DNA of 64,000 nt from Cycas panzhihuaensis (Eukaryota; Cycadophyta), in assembly GCA_023213395.1 (NCBI GenBank), contig CM041465.1, positions 26,791,741 through 26,855,740 of the forward strand. Reading direction: 5' to 3'. Within the stretch, counting starts at the first letter, position 1. Each line of letters starts with the position of its first letter. Made by a program: the position numbers and the translations under genes. A model generated the notes under the pieces. It was not told where the DNA came from. It made no database searches and saw only the letters and a list, made by a program, of their open reading frames with translations. Below, in pieces: positions 1 to 11,140 of the stretch.

Positions 1-561
1 TACATGCAGGCATTCGCCCCACTGGTGAGATTACGAGACATCTGGGTTACAGAGACCCAAGAGCACATGGCATTCCGGGGACAGCTGCAGCGAGAGCTCG
101 ACGCGACCAGGGGCGAGCGAGATGAGCTGTGCGGACGGACCCAGGCCTCAGAGAGCCAGAGCGGACCAGGAGGAGACACATGGATCAACACTTGCCTGGC
201 AGTCCTAGAGGAGCGCCTTAAGGCGTCGGAGGATAGGGCTAGGGCAGTCAAGGAGGGACTCCGAGGCGAGAGGGACCGCATCCAGTGCCTACGACCGGTG
301 GTGGCCCAGATGATCTCGAGGTCGAGCCGGAGCCAGACACACACACACACATGGCCACGACCCAGGGCAGCTGGACGAGGAGAGCGAGGCAGGCAGCTCG
401 CGGAGGCCCAGGAGGAGCCTCGCAGGGATGTGGTCCCCAGGAGAGGGATCACACAGGCCAGGAGATGGGACCCTAGGGTCCGGACAGTAGCAGTAGACCA
501 GGGGACGCATATATGTATGATTTTGGCGGGAAAGCACGGGCCTCCAGGGGGTCATATGTAG
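1..561 (+). pseudogene. C-terminal part of the antisense PMD-type gene carried by copy A
   Basis: Open frame from base 4, already running at the window edge, on the strand opposite to the element's gag-pol. It carries the segment FAPLVRLRDIWVTETQEHM (around residues 4-22), matched by FAPLVRARDVWVAESQEY in copy B and FALLVRARDIWAVKSQEHM in copy C. A charged, probably coiled-coil stretch follows (LQRELDATRGERDEL, LKASEDRARAVKEGLRGERDRI). The last third reads in a different frame from copy C, so a frameshift near 350-420 is likely; a CA/CACA run lies there. Function of this tail is unknown; it follows the PMD core in copy C. Confidence 0.6.
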
Positions 562-1177
562 GCTCACATGATTGTACCCCCCCTGCAAGGATCCCGGCTT
601 CCCACATACACGATGTACTATGACACTTTTGATATATATATACATACGGGGTAATTGGAACCCCATTTTGACATGAAATGGTGTGTATCATGTATGATAG
701 AGATAGCATGTATGGTTTACTTTTGTAAATGAATATTTTTGTATGTTGTAAATGTAAATATGTAAATATGCGAATATGTGAATGTGTAAATGTATATATT
801 TTGTTGTAAAGGTTTTGTAAATATACAGGCGTTTCCTTCTGCGTATGGCCATATGTCTAACAGGAGCACACACATCCACCGTGAGCAGAGGTGATCGAGA
901 AGATAGGGCGACATGCACATCCACAGGGGAGCGTAGCGGAATATGCGAAGGAAACGACAAGCGCAAAAAGGGAAGTACGATACTCCATAGCGTCTCCCTA
1001 GTTGGGGGATGCCCAAATAAGAGGACAAAGGTTCCCAAGAGACATGGGAACGCGGGTTCCGCGGGAGGAACCGGAAGAAAAACCGAGAATCCATCTTAAA
1101 TTGCCATTCTACCCGGGGTTGGGATGGAGATAATTTAAAATGGTAGTTTAAGCTCATTTCGGAGCATGGCAAAGAGA
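562..1177. other. Linker between antisense gene and integrase, with short (TA)n
   Basis: No credible gene. It holds the region shared by all three copies downstream of the antisense ORF, including a CTGCAAGGAT block, a short TA run at 632-646, and the GGGG-TAATTGGAACCCC stretch that also borders the TA run in copy C. The 717-840 part is AT-rich with degenerate GTAAATAT-type repeats. Confidence 0.6.
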
Positions 1178-2440
1178 TCACGCGTAGAACTTCTTGAGGA
1201 ATTTCCCGTTGACCGCTTTCTCAAACTCCAAGCCGTCCAAGGTGGCGATCCTGTAGGCGCCGTTATCGAGGCTCTCGAGAACGACGAAGGGACCTACCCA
1301 CTTGGGCCCGAATTTGGCCAAGCGATCGTAGAGATACTCTAATTTGAGGACGTGGTCCCCAGGACACAAAGGACGGGCACGAAGGTGTTTATCGTATGTC
1401 CTTTGCAAACGGGCTTTCGAAGCGAGGTTCACTTGATAAGCCGCTAGGCGCCTCTCATCCAGGGCCTCGAGGTCTAGGAGACGAGCCTGGCAAGTAGACT
1501 CCTCATCAATGAGGCCTCGAAGGGAGACCCGGAGAGAAGGGACCTCCACTTCCAACGGAAGTATCGCTTCGGTCCCGTAGACTAGCGAGAATGGGGTCAT
1601 CCCGGTAGCCGTCCGTATAGAGGTGTGATAAGCCCATAGAGCGGAAGGGAGCTGGATATGCCAGTCTCTTTGAGACTGAGCGACGGTTTTCTTCAAGATG
1701 CCAATGAGCGTCTTGTTGAAAGACTCAATCTGCCCATTGGCTTGGGGGTAATAAGGGGACGACGTCTTGTGTGAGATTTTGAATTTCTCACACAATTCGT
1801 CCATCTCCTTATTACAGAAGGGAGTTCCATTATCTGTAATTAGGACATCTGGAATTCCAAAACGACAGATAATGTGCTGGTAGACGAAGGTGGCTATCGT
1901 CTTGCCAGGGGTAGTGGACAGGGGGATCGCCTCTGCCCATTTAGTAAAGTACTCGGTAGCAGTTAGGATGTATTTATGTTGTGCGGAAGATGGTGGTGAT
2001 ATAGCCCCGATGAGGTCTAAACCCCACTGGGAAAAGGGCCACGGAGACACGATAGGATGTAGTGCCTCAGAAGGTACGTGAGAGACGTTGGCGTGCTCTT
2101 GGCAATGCCAGCATCTAAGGGCGCAAGCGTGGGCGTCCTTAAACAAGGACGGCCAGTAATAGCCCATGCAGAGGATCCTTTGGGCCATGGATTGGCCCCC
2201 AAAGTGGCCCCCACAAATGCCATGGTGGCACTCGCTGAGTATTTCGTCCGCTTCGTCAGGAGCGACGTGAGCAGGATCCCATCGAAGGATCTCTTATACA
2301 ACACCGCCCACGAGGAGGTGTTGCTTAGCGATGGCGCGCGGACATGCGACCGACTTCTACCGGCCGGGGTGATATTCTTGCTGAGTCAAATATCGCACGA
2401 TATCGCCATACCACTCGCTATCGGCGAGTGGGGGAGGAGG
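1178..2440 (-). pseudogene. Integrase of copy A
   Basis: Integrase inserts element cDNA into host DNA. The 336-residue open part (2188-1178) holds the catalytic core: D in WGLDLIGAI, D in VLITDNGTPF, and E in NGQIESFNKTL, the D,D-35-E triad. Just upstream, in the same frame but before the first Met, lies ECHHGICGGHFGGQ followed by CWHCQEH, a complete H2C2 zinc finger. The C-terminal part (KWVGPFVVLESLDNGAYRIA) is the usual gypsy GPF/Y-type module; no chromodomain follows. Relative to copy B about four bases are missing near 2265, shifting the frame between YKRSFDGILL and the zinc finger. Confidence 0.88.
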
Positions 2441-2527
2441 AACATCCTGGACGGTCATGATGGACTCATCCGGGAAGGAGTTGTCAACAGGGACGCCACT
2501 CTCGTTGGGGATGGCGGCATCGACTAA

Positions 2528-3049
2528 CTATTCCGCCACTACCATTCCCTTCTTCGACTTCCTGTTGACGACCTGCAAGTCGAATTCTTGAAGCAGGACG
2601 GCCCAACGTCCCGTCCTACCTATCAAATCTGAACGGGTAAGTAAGTAACGCAAGGGGTCGGATTGAACGATCACCTTGGTCATATTGCCGAGCAAGTAGT
2701 GCCGAAATTTCTTGGTCGCATGGACCAAGGAGAGGCATTCCTTTTCGGCGGGGGGATAGTTTAATTCAGCGGCAACGAGGGTGCGGCTAATGAAATAAAT
2801 GGCCCTCTCGGTTCCCGAATCATCCTCCTGTGCGAGCATTGCGCCCAGGGATTCGTCGGTTGCCGAGGTGTATAAGATGAAGGGCCTATCGAAGCGAGGA
2901 GGCGCCAGTGTAGGGGCGGATACGAGAGCTTCCTTGAGCCCTACGAAGGCCTTTTGGGTCTTGTCTGACCAGACAAAAGGAGCTCCTTTCTTCAATAGGT
3001 TTGTAAGGGGCTTGGCGTTTATGGCGAAGTCTGCCAAAAAACGCCTCAA
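2528..3049 (-). pseudogene. Native (gypsy-type) RNase H of copy A, probably catalytically degenerate
   Basis: Open frame of 173 codons. It starts in the RT-RNase H connection (MRRFLADFAINAKPLTNLLKKG) and continues into an RNase H-like fold. The position where active gypsy enzymes have a TDAS-type first catalytic Asp reads LYTSATDESLGAML, so that Asp is replaced by Ser. The later acidic residues (E in AEKECLSL, D in VQSDPLRYLL) remain. A stop after VVAE interrupts the linker to integrase. Copies B and C show the same Ser, so this is a lineage trait and not damage confined to one copy. Confidence 0.82.
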
Positions 3050-3082
3050 GAATCCAAGCCTGCCTAGGAACGACTTGATTTG

Positions 3083-3766
3083 TCATTGGGTCCTAGGTGG
3101 TGGCATGTCAAGGATCGCCTTGACTTTTTCCGGATCGATTTGGATTCCTTGTTGAGACACGAGGAAACCAAGGAGTTTGCCCGAGGTAACGGCAAACACG
3201 CATTTCAGCGGGTTCAAGCTAACATGGTACTTGCGGCATCTTACGAAGATGGCACGTAAGTCGTGAAGATGATGGGCTCTGGAGCGGGAGAGGCCCATCA
3301 TGTCGTCCATGAAGACCTCCAACGTATTGTTGATGAGGTCGTGGAAGATGAAATGCATGGCCCTTTGATAAGTAGCCCCTGCATTTTTAAGACCAAAGGG
3401 CATCACCTTATAGGCAAAGGTACCCCATGGCGTGGTGAAGGCCGTCTTGTGACGGTCTTCGGGGGAGATTTGGATCTGGTTATAGCCGGAGAAGCCGTCC
3501 ATCAAGGACATAACTTCGAATCCGGCCGTACGATCGATTATTTGATCAATGAAAGGAAGGGAAAAGTTGTCCTTAGGACAAGCGTTGTTTATGTCGCGAA
3601 AATCGACACAAATACGAATGGTCCCGTTCTTTTTAGCAACGGGAATGATATTCGATACCCACTTTGGGTAATCGATGGAGGAAATAAGTCCCGCTTCCAG
3701 AAGCTTCTCAACTTCCATCTTAACGGCGGCCGAGAGCTTCGGGTGAAGGGACATCGCTCGACGCAC
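3083..3766 (-). pseudogene. Reverse transcriptase of copy A
   Basis: 227 codons of RT. Seen in order: substrate-site region ICVDFRDINNACPKDNF (about 52-68), motif A SLMDGFSGYNQI with Asp90, motif B VMPFGLKNAGATYQRAM, motif C EVFMDDMM with Asp154-Asp155, and thumb region GKLLGFLVSQQGI. Ty3/gypsy RTs usually have Y/F-x-D-D here, so the active site looks intact. The upstream linker is in another frame, with a frameshift near 3775, and the connection to RNase H is shifted near 3080. No start codon is needed in a polyprotein, so the Met at 3766 is not a meaningful start. Confidence 0.92.
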
Positions 3767-3774
3767 GGGCGGCG

Positions 3775-4572
3775 CCGTGAAAGGTCAAGGTTATGCACGA
3801 CTATGGAGGGGTCAATGCCCTTCATGTCCGAGTATTCCCACGCAAATACGCCGCGAATTCCGGAGCAGGGCGATTCCCTCACCTCGTCAGGGGTGCACTC
3901 CGCTCCTACCTTGATGACCCTATCCGGGGCAAGGACTATGTCCTGGGTTGCCCCCATGCACATGGCATTCCCTTCCTCGAAATGGAGGGGGGCAAGGTCA
4001 ACTAGAAGGGAGGAACCGGAAGAGGGGATTGGGTCGGCTAATGTGGACCCAATCACTAAGACCTTCTGGTGGCCAAGCTTGTGGTGACCAGGAGGCAAAC
4101 TTGGCATGGAACCTGTTAAGTGTTCTAGCAAAGCCTCGTCATCTTCGAAGTAGTCCACACCATCGATGGCCTGACTTCGAATGGGCGAGGTGAGAGATGG
4201 CGTGGGAGCAATAGGACCGGTATGGCCTGAAAACTGCCCGCCATCCGCCGGGGACGACGAAGGAGAGTCAAGGAGAGGTCCCTCGTAAAAAGCAAGAGGG
4301 AAACTCTTAACATCGTCACCTACGGGAGGCGACGAGGTGGCAGAGCCTGGGACATGACGATCAACATGCGCAATGTCATGTGACATGTGAAAGTGGCCCG
4401 GCTCTACCACAAAAGTGGCCCTAGGAGGGTTAGGGCTAGGAAGGCGCCCCACACTGGTGCGGAGGAGTGAGACTGGGTGAGGACGATCCTCATCCTCACT
4501 ATGGGATCCGTCATCATCAAACACGGCGACGTACCCATAACTCCCGACACCAATAGGAGCAAAGCACATCAA
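3775..4572 (-). pseudogene. Protease-RT linker of copy A polyprotein
   Basis: Low-complexity Ser/Pro-rich and acidic stretch of about 265 residues between protease and RT. Its landmarks recur in B and C: FAPIGVGSYGY, VDYFEDDEALLEHL, LAPLHFEEGNAMCMGATQD and DMKGIDPSIV. I recognise no catalytic domain. Its conservation across copies shows it belongs to the polyprotein and is not inserted DNA. Confidence 0.75.
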
Positions 4573-5800
4573 GCTCGGGGAAGAAGACGCAGGACTTTCT
4601 TCTCGGTAGGAGGAATCAGGAATTCTAATAGAGCAAGCTGAGGCATGGTTAGGAGGGCGTCTGTTTCCCTTCGTCTGGCCATGGTTGCCTGGGCGGGAAG
4701 CCTAGCAGGTTTGGCGAGCGATTGCTCGCGGAGGACAACTTTCATTTGTCCATTGTGGACAAACTTGAGTTGCCCCCAACGGGTGGAACACACGGCTCCC
4801 ATTTGGTCAAGCCATGGTCGGCCGAGGTGTTGTAATCAACATCGACATCGAGGACGACGATGTCGGTAACGATGGTCTTATCCTCGAGGGTAAGAGGTAT
4901 CGAGACAGATCCTAAGGGAGTCTTCTCTGCAGTCATATAACGATTGCCATGGAACCGGTTCCAAGGCAGAAACACTGAGCTCTTGCATAACGCGCAAGGG
5001 CATGGTGTTAACGGAGGAACCGTTATCCACGACGGTTCTCCGTAGCGTGCAATCGGGAGTATCTATGGTAATAGTGAAAGGGAAGTTCCATTGGCATTCC
5101 CTTCCACTGGTCGGGAGATCTCTGGGATCGAAGGAGATAATGGGTTCATCGCTTGGGGTTGTACCCAAGGCGTGAACGGATGCGTCGTTCGATCCAAGAG
5201 CTTCTAGAAGGAGCGCTCGTTGCTCCGGGCAACTTCTCAAGACGTCCATGATGGACATCCCGGCGGCCACTGTAAGAAGCTCTTCAACTACGGAGAAAGG
5301 CTTACCCCTCCCCGTGGGTTGGGTAAGGGCTCTCCTAAAGTCGAATCGCCCGGGGTGCACGGGAATAGTCTTGGGAAGTGCAGGAATCTCCGAAGGAGTA
5401 ACATCCGGAGGAGGATCAAGCTGTGAGGTAGACGCGGAGGCACCTGTCGCCTCCTTGGCAGCTTGAGACCAGGTTAACGCGTAGAGAGGAGTGGTCTCAA
5501 GCATTTGGATCACCTTCTTTCCCTTGTTGCGGGAACGCGAAGGTGATGGAGCGCGGCGGTTAGGGGACCACGAAGGGGAGGGCGACCTCTGTACACCCTT
5601 CCCTCTACCATGCAAAGGGCGGGGATCAGGAGACCTATCCCGATTCTGGTTGTTCCTTTGCTGGGCATCGCGACCCCGTTCCCCATGCTTGGGGAACGGG
5701 TCTCTATGAATGGGCTGGTCGAGATTAGGCCTCGACGTTCGCCTAGGGGACGAGTCGCGCGGCGGGGCGTCACCGGTCTTGTGCCGGCGGTAGCCAATCG
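4573..5800 (-). pseudogene. Aspartic protease region of copy A, with upstream spacer
   Basis: Polyprotein-processing protease. The flap-side motif reads TVVDNGSSVNTMPLRVMQEL, matching the D-[S/T/N]-G-S form found in plant Tat-like proteases; the Asp is present. The usual C-terminal YNLLLGRPWL motif of this family is visible in copy C, while here it is broken by a frameshift near 4850-4980. Upstream lie basic, Arg/Ser/Pro-rich residues (5500-5800) after the gag zinc knuckle, and a helical segment MSIMDVLRSCPEQRALLLEAL. Confidence 0.78.
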
Positions 5801-7777
5801 TCATGGAAACACTCCCCGTGGATGGAGCACCACCTCTTCTCAAGGGGAGGATCGATCCTCCTTGCTTGAGAAGATTGGGCGTTACCCCCTTTGGGGGGTA
5901 TCGCACGGGAAGTCTGCTGGACAGGTTTATGAGAGGTTGGCGACGAAGGAGGTTGGAGCTTTAACTCCTTCATCGTGCACTCAAATGAGCGAATAACGGA
6001 AGTAAGAGGATCTAGGGTCCTCTCAGTCGGATGAGAGGTGGACCTAGCGGGCTGCGAAGGTTTGGTCTCCTTCGCTGGAGGAGGCGCCTCGCGATGTTGC
6101 GAGGGCTTGGGAGGTTTCTTGAGTCCTGCTTGGATCTCAATGGCCTCCAAAGCTAAACACCTCGTGATGGCGGAGTCACACGTGGTCGCCCCATCTTGAG
6201 GACTTCCACATGCACTTTGGGGCGGTGCATTGACAAAGAGATCTCTCTTCAACTCCTCAGGCAACGTAGCCTTGGTGGAGTGAAGAAGATCGTGAAAACG
6301 TCGCACAAAGTCACGATTCATTTCATCGTGACCTTATTTAAGCGACAGAAGCGCCTTCATTCCGCTCTCGAATGGGCGAGCTACATCAAAATAGTTGACG
6401 AACTCGTCCACTAGCTGCTGAAGAGATCGAATGGGCAGGAAGGCGGTAAAACCATTTAAGGCGCCGCCTGTAAGGACCGCGGGAAGAGCTTCATGAGTAT
6501 ATGGTCGTAAGCCCAATAATCGATGCACGCCATAGAGAAGCTGCGTACATGCTTGGTTGGGTCTTGCGACGAAGTCCCATCGAATTTGGGAACTTCAGGA
6601 GGGTGAGGCGGCAGGTTAGTCCTTAGCGCCTCAATAGACAATGGCGTCGACCTATAGTCCACGAAAGGACGTGTCCTTGCTTGGGCTAACGGGTCGACAA
6701 CCGGTAAAGGAATGGATGGGGGTGGCATACCCATCCCTCCTTGGGAAAAGGCCCCTTGTTGAAAAGGGGGCTGCGGGTAAAAGCTCTGGAAAAGAGGCAT
6801 ACTCCCTTGCGATGACGTGATGGGAGTTCTTGTTGGACGGAAACAGAGGATGAGGGACCAGGTTTTGCCTATATGGGCCACCCGTAGGTGGCGCAACCCC
6901 ATATGGGTGCAATGGGTCCACCCCATAAACAGGGAGATGGCTTCCCTTGCCTTGCCCCCAAGGTTGAGCAGTGTAACCTGGGGGCACGTAAAGAGAAGAA
7001 CCACCAATAAGGTTCTGGACATATGTAGGAGTAGGTCCTACATGGCTGGTGGCGGCGGCACTAGCAGGACCACGAGGCCTACTAGGGAACGCATGTGTCA
7101 CGTTCGGAGGTGGCGCGTGCGTTTGGCTAGGGCATGGCATGCTAACCCCGAGTTGAAGAAAAGACACACCACGAATGGGCCTTGAGGAAGTAGGACCACG
7201 GTGGAAGCAGTGCAACACTCGCCTTGGGAGCTGGGGTAGATACGGCGTAGGACGTGTATGCGCGGGTAGGAGCATCGATCGTTGTAGATGACGCAGGCAT
7301 GGACGAAGAAGATGCTACGTTGCGTAGCATTTCTGCAAACCATCTAGGATGCGGCTGGCGGTGAGCTGCACGAAAGCACTCGTTAAGCACCTCGATCGCG
7401 TCGGCGGGAGGGGTATCCTCATAGCCGTACGAGGTCGAAGGGACTTCGAAAGTGGGGGATCCTTCGGGACGCCCCTCGTAAGGCTCGCCAGTGGGGTGGT
7501 GAGTCTCGTGAGGGTCTGAATCATCCGCTGCTTGAGCGGAAGGCCGAAAGTCATCCGGGTGGAAATGGTCATCTGGGTAGTAGATGGAATCCTCGCCCTC
7601 ACGGGCGGATTCCGGAACGGATGAAGGGAACTCCTGAGTTCCTGAAGCCATGGGACGGTATGCCCAATCAGAAGGATAACCTTCCATGGTCGAATCGGGA
7701 TTCGACGACGGAGAGGAACGAGATGCTTGGTCTTCCAACGACGGCGGCAAGCCTCGCAAGCGACGCGAGAAACGTCG
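5770..7777 (-). pseudogene. Gag of copy A
   Basis: Structural capsid/nucleocapsid protein. The start is set by alignment with copy C: MRRFSRRLRGLPPSLED here against MRYFSRRLCGLTPLLED there. The N-terminal 200 residues are acidic and Ser/Pro-rich. The capsid part carries STPLSIEALRTNLPPHPPE, PKFDGTSSQDP, MACIDYWAYDHILMKLFP and QQLVDEFVNYFDVARPFES, typical of the retrotransposon gag domain. A knuckle-like WCSIHGECFHDDW lies near the end. At least four frame changes (near 7150, 6700, 6500 and 5790) break the frame. Confidence 0.85.
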
Positions 7778-7941
7778 CATGCAACGCCCTTGCGAGCGTC
7801 GTTTGAAGAAGCGAGAAGGGAAAGAAAAAAAGTAATGCAAACGCGTTGGGGGTTGCCCAACCGAAAACATGGAATGCGGACCTACCTAGAGGCAAGAACA
7901 CCAACAAGGAGGGGAAGCAGATTTAGCTTCCTTACTGGCAG

Positions 7942-7959
7942 TCCCCAGTATGGTCGCCA
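7942..7959 (-). other. Primer-binding site of copy A (Arg-tRNA type)
   Basis: Minus-strand sequence TGGCGACCATACTGGGGA, one base inside the 5' LTR. It begins with the TGG that pairs with tRNA CCA ends and resembles the TGGCGAC-CTGGGGA site known for Ogre/Tat elements, as recalled and not searched. Copies B and C have mutated versions at the same place. Confidence 0.8.
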
Positions 7960-7960
7960 G

Positions 7961-10499
7961 TGAAACGCTCTCCACGGGAATGGGATCCTACGTCTAGCAA
8001 AGAAATACAAACACAACACTGACTGGGCTAGACAGCGAGGATCTCACCTCACGGGTCATCCATGTCTTGGGAGGAGCGGGTTCGGGGGCTGAGGTGCTGG
8101 TTGCTTCCGGTGGCAGACATATACGAGGCCTTCCTACCCTTCGGATGGCCGGGAAGGAGAGGGAAACCTCGCGCGTTGCGGCTTCACAAGGTAATGAGAA
8201 GGCAACGAGAGGGCAACAAACTCAACGTGCAACGGGTGTGAAGTAAGATATGGGTTGGGAAATATAATGTAAATGGGTCTTCTGTTTCTACGTAATGCAA
8301 AGTAAAAGAAACGGTACAGAAAAGTAAACGTAAAATAAGAGACTATTTCCCTTTTTTCTTTATATTCCCTTCTCTTTTACCTATCAAGCATGTATAAAAG
8401 GCAAGAATGATAAAAAAGGGGAAAAACAAAGGAAACGCGAGGAATACCTGGATCCGGCGGTTGAGGTTGAAGTGCGGATCCTCTCTTTTGGTTACACTCC
8501 TTTCCTCTCTCCTCCACGCATGCAACGTCGATTGGAGGCGACGAAGGGGGCTTACTTACCTCCCCTAGGGCATGTAAAGACTGAATAAAAGGAAAGGACG
8601 AAAAAGCAAAGCTCGAAACGAAAAGGGAGAAGAGATACCGTGCGAGAGCCGATCAAGAACCCAAGTTGATCTCGTGCACCACTCCCTCTGACGTGATCCT
8701 ACAAACAAACAGAGAGAATGCCTTCCTCTCGGGAGAGAGGCTACGAAGCACAACAAGATATATATGTATATACTGAAATGAAATCAACTAAACTAGGGAA
8801 ATCAAGTTACGCACCAACACGTAATAAAAATGAAACAACACTGCACGGTAACCATACAAACTGTCATGCACCATAAAATGTACTGTGGATCGAGTATAGC
8901 CTCGGATGGCTAACTCACCCACGAGAGGTCTCCACGGGGTCCGGGAAGGTTATGCTAGCAGGTAACGAAGTGAAACAGGTAGTGACAGGTCACCTACACC
9001 AAGGGAAAGGAACTCAAACCGACTCTCCTAGGTTTCCCTCACTCCGTTTCCTAAGAAAGAGCAGGTGATAAAGGGAGAGAGAGGACAAGGGATGGAACCC
9101 TTGGGGAGAAGGACGGCAATGGGGGACGGAACCCCGCCTATCTCCCTCTAATCCTCACGTGAAACCCTTTATACCGACTAGCTTAGAAAATGGTGAAAGA
9201 GAAAGCTAGAAAGGGGAGGATGAGTCTCAAAGAAATACAAAGAAATGTAACCGATCTAGGGCAGCGCTATAGTAAGTCACTACTAACCAAGATTACTTGC
9301 ATCCAATGACAAAAGAAGATCCCAAAGAAAGTATATGCAAAAGAGAAGAAGGAAATTACAAGTAGAACCATCAAAAAGCAAGGAAAAAGCACCAACAAGA
9401 AGGAAAAAAATACCTTGAATGGAGGAGAACATGCATGCATTCACTTGGCCAATTGGAGTAGCAGCCCAAGCAATGTCTAAGAGGTGGTGTTGGGTGTCCT
9501 TTGCAAGAGGGCAGAAGAGTGACACTCCATGCAAGTTGGGAGCTTGAAAATGGGTCCTTGGAGTGGTCTTTTTGGTGAGAAAATCCCTTGAAGCTTTGAG
9601 TCTTTGTGAGGGAAGGTGGTACGTGTGATGGAGCTCCGTAGGGGGCAGCAATGGCCCTGCAACTCCAGCTGGTATCAGCCCACTTCACCTCTGTCCCACT
9701 GTTGTAAGAGAAGTTCTTCTTTCAATATGTCTTTTCCTTGTCTTTTTCTTGAAGAGTTGCTCTTAGAAAACTCAAAAGTGAAGTGAAGAATGATCCAAAA
9801 TGAATAAAAAAAGGCTTTTATGTCTTGGGCATAGCAAGTGAACGTTGGGGGCCTCGGGGCACCTCCAACCATACGGAGCCACGCAGCAGTTCCATGAAAA
9901 AACACGGACACTGTCGCGTGCTTTCTCTTTTTTTAAATTTTAAGCGATCGTCTGGCAAACTTTGGCATCTGCTACAAACTCCATGATGCCGCTTAGTTTA
10001 CCAGGTATCAACCAATTTAAAAGAGAGAAAACTGCAACATAAAAATCAGGTTTTTGGGGCTAGGTCAGGGGCTAAGCCTGAAATACATCAATTGGGGGAA
10101 GGCCTAGGCAGTAGGCAAGTACAAAACGGTGCAAAGAATCCTATCTAAGGGTTAAACCGGGCTTAGGAAGGATTTGCAGCATAAGTGGCACGTTATAACA
10201 AGAACACACAAGCTGGCAAGAGCATTCTAAGAGACCATGGAGACATCGTGAGTGGCTGTATGCCATACGGGGTGTCGCATTCGCTGAGGAATGCCCCCGC
10301 TGTGAGTCGTCATAGGCTGAGGGGTGCCATTAGGCACATGCGTTATGAGCAGGCAATCAAACAAATGCATGTTGGTAGGCATATGTCAATCAAACTATTC
10401 TAGACTACTGCAGTACTCATAAGTAAGAAAAGTAAGAACATATACCTGAACAAACCTGTGCCGATGTGTCTCAAGTCCATTCCCAATAGCTGGGAAATA
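7961..10499 (-). repeat. 5' LTR of copy A (2,539 bp)
   Basis: Boundaries come from alignment with the LTR pairs of B and C. The inner end (TGAAACGC on plus, TTTCA on minus) lies one base from the PBS. The outer end at 10499 (GGGAAATA on plus, TATTTCC on minus) matches TGTTTCC in the 3' LTRs of B and C, with G changed to A. The first 40 bases inside share GGGAATGG and CAGGTATATG-type blocks with C. The 5 bases outside are GCTGC (10500-10504), the expected duplication; the partner lies beyond the window. ORFs inside look fortuitous. Confidence 0.82.
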
Positions 10500-11140
10500 G
10501 CTGCTAGCCCTCTTATGTTAATAGAAGGTCATATGAAGCATCCATATGACCAATCACTATATTATGAAAGGGGTAAACCCTTGTTTATTCAAATTTTATC
10601 TTTATGAAAAGTCACCTGTGCAGTTTCTTTAATATCTTAAGTTCAAGGTGTTTATTTTTCTAATTGTTTAAACCATTAGAATCCAGACTTAAAGAGGGTC
10701 ATTTTGATATGTGATTTGATATATTTTAATATTGTTTTCATAGAGAAAGTTTAGTCTAAATTTGAACCTTTATACTTGATCCTTATATGGTAACTAGATA
10801 AAATTTTCTCTTATACCAACTACATCATCTTTTTGCCTATTTCTTAATCCTAGGGCAACTAAATTTTGAATCTGATAAGGTTATTATAAAGCATTTCTTT
10901 TAAGGAATTTGTTGTAATTTACATATTGAGTCTTATAAAGGATTAAGAGGCAGAAATAGTTCCTAAAATCAAGGATAGAGTTGCTATCATCTTATTGATA
11001 GATCTTTGTGATTATGTGGCCTATCTTATATGCATTTAAGAGATAGGAGATATAGATTAATATCCTAAGTATGATGTGGTTATTATACACCTATTATAAT
11101 TTTCATTTATAATATGGAATCTTCTTTAGATATTCCATTT
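10500..11140. other. AT-rich DNA, no gene seen
   Basis: Outside copy A. I find no protein similarity, RNA gene or boundary here beyond the GCTGC flank. Confidence 0.5.

Larger units (their letters stand above)
1..10499 (-). mobile_element. Ty3/gypsy LTR retrotransposon copy A (Tat/Ogre-like), incomplete at left window edge
   Basis: Order on the minus strand is 5' LTR (7961-10499), primer-binding site, gag, protease, RT, RNase H, integrase (ending at 1178), then an opposite-strand ORF that leaves the window at base 1. The second RNase H and 3' LTR seen in copies B and C must lie outside. PBS-to-integrase-stop distance is about 6.8 kb, the same as in copy C. Frames change several times in gag and once before RT and integrase, so it is not autonomous, although coding stretches are longer and less stop-ridden than in B. 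Lineage is inferred from the Arg-type PBS and from the extra RNase H of its sister copies. Confidence 0.88.

Noticed and set aside
7142-8756. Several plus and minus open frames over the gag start and LTR of copy A
   Set aside because: Shadows of gag in other frames or LTR sequence; no counterpart conserved in B or C.
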